NCBI GenBank assembly: GCA_016928975.1
Contig: JAFGJR010000076.1
Span: forward strand, 1 to 23,572
From: Sedimentisphaerales bacterium
GTDB lineage: Bacteria > Planctomycetota > Phycisphaerae > Sedimentisphaerales > SG8-4
Direction: 5' to 3'
DNA length: 23,572 nt
In this document: positions 8,421 through 16,700 of the stretch, piece after piece
How positions within the stretch are numbered: position 1 is the first letter of the stretch
Layout of the letters: every line of letters begins with the position of its first letter
Notes under the pieces: generated by a model
Told to the model about the DNA's origin: nothing
The model's input: the letters and a program-made list of their open reading frames with translations, nothing else
Databases searched by the model: none
Position numbers and translations under genes: made by a program

Positions 8421-9173
8421 ATGGCACCTACATGGGGTACCCGCAGAGCGTGCGACACACGTGAGCCAAAGCACAGCATCCGTTCTGTCTCATGCAATGC
8501 AATTCGTAGCCACTTCGCAAAGGTCATACTATGCGCGCTCGTCGTTTCGTTCGGATGGACGACCGCTTATGCCGCTGGGTCCGGTCCCGGGATCGGCCTC
8601 AAGATCGGCGCCCAGACCCTGCCGCACGACCCTGTCGACTGTGAGACGACGACTCGGGCGAGACTGGAACTGGAGATCTCCAGCCCGGTGTTTGCCGACG
8701 ATCACATCGACCTGGCCCTCACGCTCGGCGGCTCCTCGCTGGGATCGTTCCATGACCATTACGTCGAGGAGGATGAAGGCGTGTTGTTCGAGGAATGGTA
8801 CGGTGACGACTTCTGGATTTTCGACGTACGACTGGCGGCCCGTCTGTACCCCTTCGGCTACAACAGACGTATTCGCCCCTACATCGGGGTAGGCATCGGG
8901 TACTTCTGGTTCCTCGACAATTGGGAGTACAAGTATGCCGAGACGTTCGAGGACCCGCGCCACCCCGGCGACTACGGTACCTACGTTGAGCGGGACAGAG
9001 GCACGGACACTCTCGCCCACGGTCTGTTTCCATTCGCCCTGGCAGGGTTGGCCGTGTCGGTCAACCGCCACGTGGATCTAACGATTGAACTCCAGTACGA
9101 TTTTGAGAAGGAAGACGCCGGCTTCGACCTCGGGGGGCCGATCTACATGTTCGGCGGCCGCATCCGGTTCTGA
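8421..9173 (+). CDS. Predicted outer-membrane beta-barrel protein
   Basis: This is a 250-residue protein. After a polar N-terminal stretch there is a hydrophobic export segment (about residues 33-50, AKVILCALVVSFGWTTAYA) ending in an AYA-A type cleavage site. The mature part consists of alternating amphipathic strands with frequent aromatic and glycine residues (RLAARLYPFGYN, RPYIGVGIGYFWFL, HVDLTIELQYDF) and ends in GGRIRF. A C-terminal phenylalanine is typical of outer-membrane barrels. Length and the RPYIGVGIGY motif fit the OmpA/OprF-like or outer_membrane_beta-barrel (OMP_b-brl) group of small 8-strand proteins. The ATG at 8421 has GAGG only 2 nt upstream, and the 32-residue lead before the signal is long, so the true start may differ, but no better in-frame start is visible. 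No enzymatic motif is seen. Confidence 0.78.
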   Translation: MAPTWGTRRACDTREPKHSIRSVSCNAIRSHFAKVILCALVVSFGWTTAYAAGSGPGIGLKIGAQTLPHDPVDCETTTRARLELEISSPVFADDHIDLALTLGGSSLGSFHDHYVEEDEGVLFEEWYGDDFWIFDVRLAARLYPFGYNRRIRPYIGVGIGYFWFLDNWEYKYAETFEDPRHPGDYGTYVERDRGTDTLAHGLFPFALAGLAVSVNRHVDLTIELQYDFEKEDAGFDLGGPIYMFGGRIRF

Positions 9174-9190
9174 CCTCGAACGGATGTTGC

Positions 9191-9220
9191 ACGGTCGGCG
9201 AGTCCCCAGCCGCTGACCGT
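9191..9220. terminator. Stem-loop between convergent genes, possible bidirectional terminator
   Basis: ACGGTC (9191-9196) pairs with GACCGT (9215-9220), with an inner GGC/GCC extension separated by a small bulge. It sits exactly between the ends of two converging genes (9173 and 9230). There is no clear T-run, so function as an intrinsic terminator is uncertain. Confidence 0.3.
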
Positions 9221-9229
9221 TCTCCGTCG

Positions 9230-10210
9230 CTATGGCTTCCGGCGTTTGAAGGTCAGCTCGTCGCGGAGCGTCGGGCTGCCACCCTCGATGCTGTACTCCT
9301 TGGTCTTGAGCGTGTCGTTGTCGCCTCTGATATAGACGATTTGCATTTTCTGCACAGTGCCGTCGGGCCTGGAGACCTCGGCCTTGTGCACTGCACCCTC
9401 GTCTCCCTGTTCCCACGTCGCCTTCCAGACGCGACCCATGTTGTCCGCGCCGATCTGGGCGATCTCCTGGCGGGCCGGGGCATAGGTGACGATGCCACAG
9501 TACTTGAAGTCATCGATCGCCACACGTACGAGGGCGGCATGCTGATCGAGGATGGGGATATGCTCAAGCTGATAGGTCCGCCCGTCCTTGGTCGCCGTCC
9601 ATTTCCCGATGAGCCATTCGTACCCTCCCTGCGAGACCATGTCCCCCAGCGTTTCGTAGTCCGTCGAGCTGCTCGTCTGTCCTGACGACGAGGCTGCCAC
9701 CGGCGCGCCGGTCTGGCGTCTGTAGGCCATCTTGACCCAGGGCTCGGCACTTCGGCTGCCGTTTTCAACGGCATAGATCGCGATGGAAATCGTGTTGGCA
9801 TCGATCCTGTTATGGATGATGTCGCCCTTGCGCACGTCGCCCTGAGCGTTGACATGTTCGACTCTGTGGACCAGCCCGGCGGGGTCCTCCGTCCAGCTCC
9901 CCTTCCACAAACCTCCCCGGTTGTCGGCACCGACATCGACTGCCTCGCCACCTCCGGGCAAGAGCATGATCATGCCTTCATACTTGAAACCACCTATGGT
10001 GGTCTCCGCCAGGACGGCGCTCTTGTCACACACCCAGTCATACCGGAATTCCGCCTTCTCGCCATGGTCGGTGGTGGCCGCCCAGCGGCCAATCACCCAG
10101 TCATAACCGCCCATGGCGACAAGGTCCCCAAGTCGTTCCTGGGCCGCCAAAGGAGCCACGCTTGCCACCACCAGGACCACCATCGCTAAAGGCACGCTTG
10201 TCCAACGCAT
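9230..10210 (-). CDS. Secreted protein with two tandem copies of a lipocalin/DUF1579-like domain
   Basis: Start is ATG 10210, preceded by a near-perfect AAAGGAGG site, giving 326 residues. Residues 1-24 (MRWTSVPLAMVVLVVASVAP...LAAQ) are a clear signal peptide. The rest is an internal duplication. Copy 1 (about 27-150) has LGDLVAMGGYDWVIGRW, GGFKYEGMIMLLPGG, VGADNRGGLWKGSW and VHRVEHVNAQGDV. Copy 2 (about 185-315) has LGDMVSQGGYEWLIGKW, DDFKYCGIVTYAP, IGADNMGRVWKATW and VHKAEVSRPDGTV. A Ser-rich linker joins them. The repeated WxIGxW...beta-strand pattern resembles DUF1579 or nitrobindin-like small barrels that bind hydrophobic ligands or heme; I cannot name the ligand. It is likely periplasmic. 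A similar gene order with the beta-barrel gene would suggest envelope function, but this is weak. Confidence 0.8.
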   Translation of the reverse strand: MRWTSVPLAMVVLVVASVAPLAAQERLGDLVAMGGYDWVIGRWAATTDHGEKAEFRYDWVCDKSAVLAETTIGGFKYEGMIMLLPGGGEAVDVGADNRGGLWKGSWTEDPAGLVHRVEHVNAQGDVRKGDIIHNRIDANTISIAIYAVENGSRSAEPWVKMAYRRQTGAPVAASSSGQTSSSTDYETLGDMVSQGGYEWLIGKWTATKDGRTYQLEHIPILDQHAALVRVAIDDFKYCGIVTYAPARQEIAQIGADNMGRVWKATWEQGDEGAVHKAEVSRPDGTVQKMQIVYIRGDNDTLKTKEYSIEGGSPTLRDELTFKRRKP

Positions 10211-10260
10211 CGCTTTCCTCCTTTCGGATTCTTGTTGCCTCTCGGTTGGTCGTCGCAATG

Positions 10261-10276
10261 TCACGGACAGCCGTGA
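10261..10276. repeat. Inverted repeat in the leader of the two-domain secreted protein gene
   Basis: TCACGG and CCGTGA form a perfect 6-bp dyad around ACAG, about 50-65 nt upstream of ATG 10210 and downstream of its candidate promoter. It could be an operator or an RNA hairpin. Confidence 0.35.
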
Positions 10277-10292
10277 AACGGACCGACTCCCC

Positions 10293-10301
10293 AATATAAC
10301 A
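10293..10301 (-). promoter_or_regulatory. Candidate extended -10 promoter of the two-domain secreted protein gene
   Basis: The minus strand reads TGTTATATT, an extended -10 (TGn-TATATT), about 83 nt before the start codon at 10210. No good -35 is visible, as expected for extended -10 promoters. Confidence 0.35.
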
Positions 10302-10433
10302 ACCGCGAGCGATGTTTGCCTTATGCAGCTCATTTTTTTTTGAGGATGAGAGCCCTCCATCGCGAGTGTTTATAGGACGTTGGCGAATCTGACGCGTCGC
10401 GGTGAGCGCCGACCTGCCGCCTGGAGTTGGGTG

Positions 10434-10461
10434 TTGACTTATTATCCTCAGTGGCTATAAT
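10434..10461 (+). promoter_or_regulatory. Strong sigma70-type promoter upstream of the ferritin-like gene
   Basis: TTGACT (10434-10439) and TATAAT (10456-10461) are separated by 16 nt. This is the best consensus promoter in the window. Transcription would begin near 10468, leaving a leader of about 105 nt before ATG 10573. Confidence 0.62.
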
Positions 10462-10572
10462 ACTTTACATTGAGGTCATATGCCGCCTGGGAGCGTCGCC
10501 TCTCGGCCCTGTCGCGGCGATGGCGCAGGACTCCTGAGGGAGACAATAGGATCTGTTTCGAAAAGGCACGGC

Positions 10573-11061
10573 ATGGAGACGAAATTCAGCGTCTTCGAAA
10601 TCCTGCAAATCGCGGAGCAAATCGAGCACAAGGGAGCGAAGTTCTATCTCAAGGCAGCCGAGGCCTTCACAGATCCCCGGATTCGCGATCTATACTACAG
10701 GCTGGCCACGTGGAAGGCCAAGCACGAGAAGATCTGGGCCCGCATGAGAAAGCGGTTCTCGGACAAGACCGGCGAGTTCGGCACGTTCGACCCGGATGAC
10801 TACGTCCTGTCCAACCCCCCGGTCATGGCGGGACTGACGTGGTTCGGGACCCGACAGGACATGATCGGCCGGCCGACCGGAAAGGAGGACTGGCGGCAGG
10901 TTGTCAAGGATGCCATTCGCCGGGCCAACGAGGTTGTGATCTTCTACCAGGGCCTGAAGGACTTCGCCCGCGATCCTGCCAGCAAGGACACCATCGACAA
11001 GATCATCCGCGAAGAGAACCGGCAGATCCAACTGCTCATGGAGGAGGCGAAGAAGACATAG
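10573..11061 (+). CDS. Ferritin-like / rubrerythrin-type four-helix protein with incomplete diiron ligands
   Basis: Start is ATG 10573, 7 nt after AAGG, giving 162 residues; an in-frame ATG at 10480 would add an Arg/Gly-rich stretch not seen in the family. Four helices are visible. Helix 1 has EILQIAEQIEHKGAKFY (E18 as ligand), the standard A-x-x-x-E-x-x-G-x-x-FY start of rubrerythrin-type proteins. Helix 2 has LATWKAKHEKI, where H51 is kept but the glutamate three residues before it is lysine (K48). Helix 3 has RRANEVVIFYQGL with a conserved E. Helix 4 has REENRQIQLL, where the usual EExxH reads EExxQ. There is no C-terminal rubredoxin CxxC domain. Two of the usual iron ligands are therefore changed, so peroxidase or ferroxidase activity may be lost or altered. 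Cytosolic; no signal peptide. Confidence 0.8.
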   Translation: METKFSVFEILQIAEQIEHKGAKFYLKAAEAFTDPRIRDLYYRLATWKAKHEKIWARMRKRFSDKTGEFGTFDPDDYVLSNPPVMAGLTWFGTRQDMIGRPTGKEDWRQVVKDAIRRANEVVIFYQGLKDFARDPASKDTIDKIIREENRQIQLLMEEAKKT

Positions 11062-11129
11062 CAAGCGCCGGGCGCCGGAGACATCCGGCACGTTGCGGTC
11101 GCCGGCTCAGGCCCTGCGCCGGCCATGTC

Positions 11130-12497
11130 TCAATCCGAGCGGACGGGGGCGCCTCCGTGGACGAGCCCCCCCTTCACGCGTGTCGAAGCTTTCTTGCAGT
11201 CCCCTTGCTTTGGCTGTGCAAAGTCGCCGGCAAGCAGATTGCCGATGGGCTTCAGCATCTCGAACTGCATCAGCACGATTCGAATGGCGGCCGTAATCGG
11301 GGCCGCCAGGAACATGCCGACAATCCCCCAGACCAGCCCCCAGAACGACAGGGCCAGAAGAATCGTGACCGGGTGCAGATCCAGCCCTTCGCCCATCAGC
11401 TTGGGCTCGATGATGTTGCCCAGCACGTTCTGAATGACCCCTGGAACGACAATCGCCAGGACGATGAGCCAGGGGCTCTGGTGGAACTCCGCCACGGCAA
11501 TCGGGATTGGTAACACGGTCACGATCATCGAGCCGATTGAGGGGATCCAATTCAGCACGAAGGCCACCACGCCGAATACCCCTGCCAGAGGCAGTCCGAT
11601 GATAGTGAGCGAGGCCCAGACCAGCACACCGGTCACCACCGAGATGATGAAGTGGATGCCGACGTATCGCCCGATCTTCTGGACAACATCCTTATAGACC
11701 TGCGAGTGCTCGGCGTGAGGGTTGCGGCCGGCCAGGAGGAACACCACAAAGATCACGACAAACAGTACGCCCGAGACCAGCCCGAAAATCACCTGAACGG
11801 TGTTCGTCAAGATCGTGAACATCTTGTTCGCCATGTCCCTGACGACCTGTTTCGCACTTTCCGCCAGGTCCTTGGCAATCTGTTTGGTGTCGATTCGCAA
11901 CGAATGGTCTGCGCCCGTTCCCAGCGGAGCGTTGGCGTCGATAGCCGCATTGGAATCCTGTGCCCGGCCTACGGGCTGAGGCTCCACCTTCAACGTCGCC
12001 GGCCTGCCGGCATCCTCGAGCAGCGGATACAACTCCAGCACCTCCGGCTGCTTCCTGTCGGGCTCACGAATGGTGGGCGTCGCGGGGGATTTCGCGTTCG
12101 GGTCCATGGATGGCGCCGGGGGCGCAGGCTTCGGCTCCTCCTGCTTGTACACATACTCAATCGGTTTGAGGAGCCTGATCGCCATCCCGGCGAAACTCGT
12201 GCTGTATTCACCCGCTGCGGAGGCGATCGTCCGGATCGCCTGCACGACAAATAGGGAGACCACGGCCATCACGAACAGAACGATGAGCAACGTCACGATG
12301 GTGGCGATGAAGCGAGGCAATCTCAGACGCTTGACCTGAAAGTCGTGGACCGGCGCGACCAGCGCCACGATGAACACGGCCACGACGAAGGGGATCATGA
12401 CCCTCCGCGTATAGACCAGGGCCGCCGCCAGCGCCACGACGGCGATGACCCCCAGCGAGACGGTCGTGAGCCACGATTGTTCGCTACGCTGCTGCAT
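11130..12497 (-). CDS. AI-2E family transporter (PF01594, TqsA/PerM-like) with a long central insertion
   Basis: This is a 455-residue membrane protein from ATG 12497 (an adjacent GTG at 12500 is possible), with AGGGA 8 nt upstream. N-terminal pair of membrane segments: about residues 10-50 (TTVSLGVIAVVALAAALVYT, MIPFVVAVFIVALVAPV), then another near 62-90. The C-terminal half has the family's hallmark segments: GRYVGIHFIISVVTGVLVW, GLPLAGVFGVVAFVLNWIPSIGS, VIQNVLGNIIEPKLMG (the conserved N-x-x-x-P-x-(L/I)MG motif) and GLVWGIVGMFLAAPITA. Typical members are about 350 residues; the excess is a Pro/Asp-rich stretch at about 128-215 (EEPKPAPPAPSMDPNAKSP) within the extramembrane region. The family exports autoinducer-2 or exchanges Na+/H+ and other solutes; substrate cannot be told. 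It lies 63 nt downstream of the RNase HII-like gene on the same strand. Confidence 0.9.
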   Translation of the reverse strand: MQQRSEQSWLTTVSLGVIAVVALAAALVYTRRVMIPFVVAVFIVALVAPVHDFQVKRLRLPRFIATIVTLLIVLFVMAVVSLFVVQAIRTIASAAGEYSTSFAGMAIRLLKPIEYVYKQEEPKPAPPAPSMDPNAKSPATPTIREPDRKQPEVLELYPLLEDAGRPATLKVEPQPVGRAQDSNAAIDANAPLGTGADHSLRIDTKQIAKDLAESAKQVVRDMANKMFTILTNTVQVIFGLVSGVLFVVIFVVFLLAGRNPHAEHSQVYKDVVQKIGRYVGIHFIISVVTGVLVWASLTIIGLPLAGVFGVVAFVLNWIPSIGSMIVTVLPIPIAVAEFHQSPWLIVLAIVVPGVIQNVLGNIIEPKLMGEGLDLHPVTILLALSFWGLVWGIVGMFLAAPITAAIRIVLMQFEMLKPIGNLLAGDFAQPKQGDCKKASTRVKGGLVHGGAPVRSD

Positions 12498-12560
12498 CAC
12501 AGATTCCCTGGAAGATCAGCCGTACTCATCGACGATTCCCCGAGAAGTCCCGGCGAGCCA

Positions 12561-13520
12561 TCATCGGCACCGGATCAACTGGCGGTCTTCTATTCTAATG
12601 TTCGGCAGGCGGGACCGCAAATCCTCAATGAAACGCAGACCGTCTTTCCAGTACCCCGCCGTCGGCCGCAACCCCCCATCCAGATTGGCAAAGTAGTCGT
12701 TCATGCACTCCATCAGCAGCTCGCGGACATACTTGCTGACCATGGAGGCCAACGACACCGGGAGGTAACGATCGTCGCCCTTGACTTCGAAGGTCAGCCG
12801 GAGCAGGCGAGCGGCGGTGCGCAGCTCATAGACGCTGCACACCTCGTCTTCACGCACGATCTTCAGGTCCATGCCGCCGAAGCTGCGAAGCAAATGCTCG
12901 CGGTAGTGCTCCCGCCCGCCCTGCCGGTCGATCAGGACGTGGATGTCCTCTCGCGGGAACTCGTCGAGGAGATTCTGAATCAGGCGGGTCGTGGTGATGA
13001 ACAGGACCTGCGACTTGTTGTTCACGAGCTCGATCATCTTGTTGTAGTAAGCCACGTCGAGGCAGCAGCTTCGCAGATGGACAAGCCTGGCGCTGTGCGA
13101 CTGGAGATCATCCGCAAAAACCCCCGCCGCAATCTTGGCATCGGCCCGCCCGCCCGCCAGACCCCGTTCCTGCATGTTCTGATGCCACGGATACTCCGAC
13201 AATCTCGGCAGACACTCCGGGCACAGAACGCTCAGTAGAGACGCAAGATCTTGCGTCTCTGATCCCATGACTTGCAGCACCGCCAGCGAGGTCCGCTCCA
13301 GGTGCCCCAGCCCCTCTTCACGGTTGTATGCCTTCTTGCTGTCGGCGATGAGCAGGCGGCCGCAAAGGTGCTTTCGCGTCCTGCCGACGCTGCGCTTGAG
13401 CACCTGCCACAGATCCGCCTCCAGCAGCGCCGGCTCGACCCGGAAGGCATCGCACGACACCAGGAGCGGCCCCAGCAGCGGCCCGAATCCCGCCTCATCT
13501 ATCCCTGCCAGAATCGCCAC
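12561..13520 (-). CDS. Ribonuclease HII-like protein, enlarged and divergent
   Basis: From GTG 13520 (GAGG about 8 nt upstream) the product is 319 residues and begins MAILAGIDEAGFGPLLGP, matching the canonical start of RNase HII (AGIDEAGRGPxxGP). A TTG at 13589 would add 23 residues of atypical sequence. Other matches are LLIADSKKAYN (family D-SKK motif), HVLIDRQGG (acidic catalytic position) and VSLASMVSKYVREL (family ASIxAKVxRD, with D replaced by E). RNase HII removes ribonucleotides from DNA and is usually about 200 residues; this one has roughly 100 extra residues between the SKK motif and VLIDRQ. The GRG motif that senses the RNA-DNA junction is GFG, and the last acidic residue is changed, so specificity may differ. 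Part of the extra region is encoded by a perfect palindromic repeat (see 13237-13260). Confidence 0.78.
   Translation of the reverse strand: MAILAGIDEAGFGPLLGPLLVSCDAFRVEPALLEADLWQVLKRSVGRTRKHLCGRLLIADSKKAYNREEGLGHLERTSLAVLQVMGSETQDLASLLSVLCPECLPRLSEYPWHQNMQERGLAGGRADAKIAAGVFADDLQSHSARLVHLRSCCLDVAYYNKMIELVNNKSQVLFITTTRLIQNLLDEFPREDIHVLIDRQGGREHYREHLLRSFGGMDLKIVREDEVCSVYELRTAARLLRLTFEVKGDDRYLPVSLASMVSKYVRELLMECMNDYFANLDGGLRPTAGYWKDGLRFIEDLRSRLPNIRIEDRQLIRCR
13237..13260. repeat. Perfect 24-bp palindrome inside the RNase HII-like coding region
   Basis: AGAGACGCAAGA is followed directly by its exact reverse complement TCTTGCGTCTCT, with no spacer. On the minus strand it is translated in frame as SETQDLAS with flanking residues. 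The preceding bases extend it to GTAGAGACGC, resembling the widely dispersed GTAGAGACG...CGTCTCTAC intergenic palindromes known from cyanobacteria and several other phyla. It lies in a segment that ordinary RNase HII proteins lack. Confidence 0.85.
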
Positions 13521-13640
13521 GCCTGCCGCCTCTGCCTTTCCCAACGACCAACCCCTGATTCCACGCGGACGTGCCGCCGACGGCCCCAATCCGCATCCAA
13601 GTCATAGTGCAAATGCAGGGTCCTGTCAACGGTTTTGACC

Positions 13641-13668
13641 TTGTTGGCAAACGCAAGCCCGGTATAAT
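13641..13668 (+). promoter_or_regulatory. Candidate promoter of the kinase gene, with a dyad around the -10 box
   Basis: TATAAT at 13663-13668 is a perfect -10. The best-spaced -35 is TTGTTG (13641-13646, spacer 16); TTGACC at 13635 is a better hexamer but 22 nt away. The -10 box is framed by CCCGG (13658-13662) and CCGGG (13669-13673), an inverted repeat that could be an operator. Predicted leader to GTG 13702 is about 27 nt. Confidence 0.45.
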
Positions 13669-13701
13669 CCGGGGGATTCTGCTCGGTAATGGAGACACGC
13701 T

Positions 13702-16700
13702 GTGACGGATGGCAATGCCAGAGAGAAGGAGCAACCCGAGGGGGACGAATCCGTGCCCACGGTCGGTTACGGTCCGGGGGCCGAAGGTCCGGGGTCGCAG
13801 ATCGGGCCGTATAAGCTGCTTCGCATCCTCGGGGAGGGCGGATATGGGATCGTCTATCTGGCAGAACAACAGGAGCCGGTCAAACGCCGCGTGGCCCTGA
13901 AGGTCATCAAGCCGGGGATGGACACCAAGCAGGTGATCGCACGCTTCGAGGCGGAGCGCCAGGCTCTGGCCCTCCTGGATCATCCCAACATCGCGCACGT
14001 CTTCCACGCCGGCGCCACGGACGCCGCAAGGCCGTACTTCGCGATGGAGTACGTCAAGGGCGTACCGATTACCGAGCACTGTGACCGGTATAAGCTGACC
14101 ATTGAGGAACGCCTCAAGCTGTTCCTGGCGGTCTGCGAGGCGGTGCAGCATGCCCACCAGAAGGCCATCATCCATCGCGATATCAAGCCCTCAAATATCC
14201 TGGTGGCCTACGAGGGCGAGCAGGCGGTGCCGATGATCATCGATTTCGGCGTGGCCAAGGCTCTGACGCAGTCGCTGACGGAACGGACGCTGGTGACCGA
14301 GCAGGCGCAGATGATCGGCACACCGGAGTACATGAGCCCCGAGCAGGCGGAGATGACCAGCCAGGACATCGACACACGGACGGACATCTACTCGCTGGGC
14401 GTCCTGCTCTATGAGCTGCTGACCGGGACATTGCCCTTCGATTCACAGACGCTTCGCGAGGGCGGGCCCGAGGGAATGCGGCGCATGATCCGCGAGCAGG
14501 ACCCCCAGACACCCAGCGCACGACTGAGCACCATCGAACGGGACGAATCCGTGAGCCTGGCCCTGCACCGCGGCGCTGACGTCCGCGCTTGGGGCCACCG
14601 TCTGCACGGCGAACTCGACTGGATCACGCTCAAAGCGATGGACAAGGACCGTACGCGCCGCTACCAGACCGCCCACGCCCTGGCCGAGGACATTCAGAGA
14701 TATCTGAACCAGGAACCGGTCCTGGCCGGCCCACCAGACGCTCTGTACAAGCTCCGCAAGCTCATCCGGCGCAACCGAGTTGTCTTCGCCTCAGCGGCAG
14801 CCGTCGCGGCGATACTGATCGTCGCGACAGTCGTCAGCGTTTGGCAGATGGTCCGCGCCAACCAGGCAGCGGAACAACAACGGATCGTCTCGGGTCAGTT
14901 GACGCTCGAAAAGGAACGTGCAGTGGCGGCGGAAGAGGCGGCGAAACTGGCCCGCGATCAGGCCGAAGTCAGTGAGAAGGACGCACGCGTGAACCTCTAT
15001 GCGGCGGATATGAAGGCGACGGAGCAGCTCCTGGGCGATGGGAATCTCGGCGCGGCCCGGCAACTCCTGCGCGCCTACCTGGATATGGCTCCGAACGACG
15101 ATATACGGGGCTGGGAATGGCGATACCTTTGGCAGAAGGCCCAAGGAGACCAGGAGAAGAGACTGGCGAGTCATAAGGATATTGTGTTGTCCGTCGCCTT
15201 CTCGCCCAATGGTGAGATGTTGGCCTCGGGAGGTGAAGATCAGGCGGTCATTGTCAGAGACAAAGACGGGAAGATCCTGCTGCGCCAGGCAGCCGACAGT
15301 AAGATCATCTCCGTTTCCTTCTCCAAGGATGGCAGATATCTTGCCGCCGCGACAGGAAGAGGGTCGGTGCTCATCTGGGACGCCGCGAGTCTCCAGCTCT
15401 CCACGCGATTCCCAGGCCCGGCATACTGCGGCGCCTTCGCCGCATTCTCCCCCACGGACACCCTCCTGGCCATAGGCTATGGAACCGGACGAATCGGGCT
15501 GTGGGATTACGGTGCCGCTGCCGCGATGGCGTGGCTGGGCCCGGCTCCAGAGAACGACGCGCAGGACCCAAACTTGTACAAAACCGATCACGCAGATTGT
15601 GCGCTGGCCTTCTCATCAGAAGGCAAGTACCTGGCGATATGCGCCATGGGGACCAGACGATACGATGTCTGGGATGTTGAGTCTCGGACCCGGATTGCCA
15701 CGCTCGCAGACGCGAATGGCATTCCTTTCAACGCCGGTTGGCAATATGCCCGCTTCATTCCCGGTACCACGGAGCTGTTCATTTCGAACATGAACTGGGA
15801 CATGAGACGAACGCTGTGGGACTTCAAGACGAATCGTGTCACATGTCCCGTTTCCGGAACGCCGAGCAGCAAGATCACTCATACCGCCTTCTCTTCCGAT
15901 GGAACACTCATGGTGACCGGAGGGCAGGACCACAGCGTGCGCCTGTGGGATGTCTCTGCGAGGCCATTTCGGGAGATGGCTCCGCTTTGGGGCCATCGAG
16001 GCGAGATCCGGGCGGTGGCCCTGTCTCCGGACGGCAAGCGCATTGCCTCGGCGGGCTTCGATCACGATGTGCTGATCTGGAACATCGAGCGGCAAACAGG
16101 CTCCCAAACAGCCCGGAAACGAGTGTCCAGGTGCATACCGTTCTTCTCTCGTGACGGACGACTTGCGGTTGTGGCAGGTCCCGGCACGCCCGAAGGCAAA
16201 ACCCTCTTCTACGATATCGAACGAGCCGCCTTCAGGGATGTGGAGGTTCCGGGCTGGCCGATAGCGTTCACAGACGGCGAAACCGGCATCATTGTCTGGA
16301 GGACCCTCGATGGATCGAACGGCCTTGCAGAGTGGGACTTGTCGCAGTCAAGATGGGCTTGGCAGATCACGTCGGGGAAAGCCCCCGGCGCAGCGTTGGG
16401 TTATGACGTTTGCAGAAGCCGCGGGTTGGCGGCGATCGGCTGGTCGGATGGCAGCGTCCGGATAGAAGACTACTGCAATCATACAATGGCCAAATCGTGG
16501 AAGCCCCATGATTCCGCGATTCATGGTATTGCTTTCTCTCCGGATGGGAGCCGGATCTTGACTGGCGAGAGCGCCGAAATCCTCGATGAGCATTCTATTG
16601 CCGTGTGGTCGTGCACGGACTTGAATGACATCAGACCACTCTACTACATCCAGGGAGACCGAAGGGGTCTGCATTCGGCTGTGTTCAGTCCAAACGGTCG

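Noticed and set aside
10332..10341. Run of T residues as a terminator
   Set aside because: No stable GC-rich hairpin precedes it on the plus strand and no plus-strand gene ends nearby; it lies in the divergent region between two starts.
13635..13668. TTGACC plus TATAAT as a classical promoter pair for the kinase gene
   Set aside because: The spacer is 22 nt, too long for sigma70. A weaker -35 at 13641 with a 16-nt spacer was preferred.
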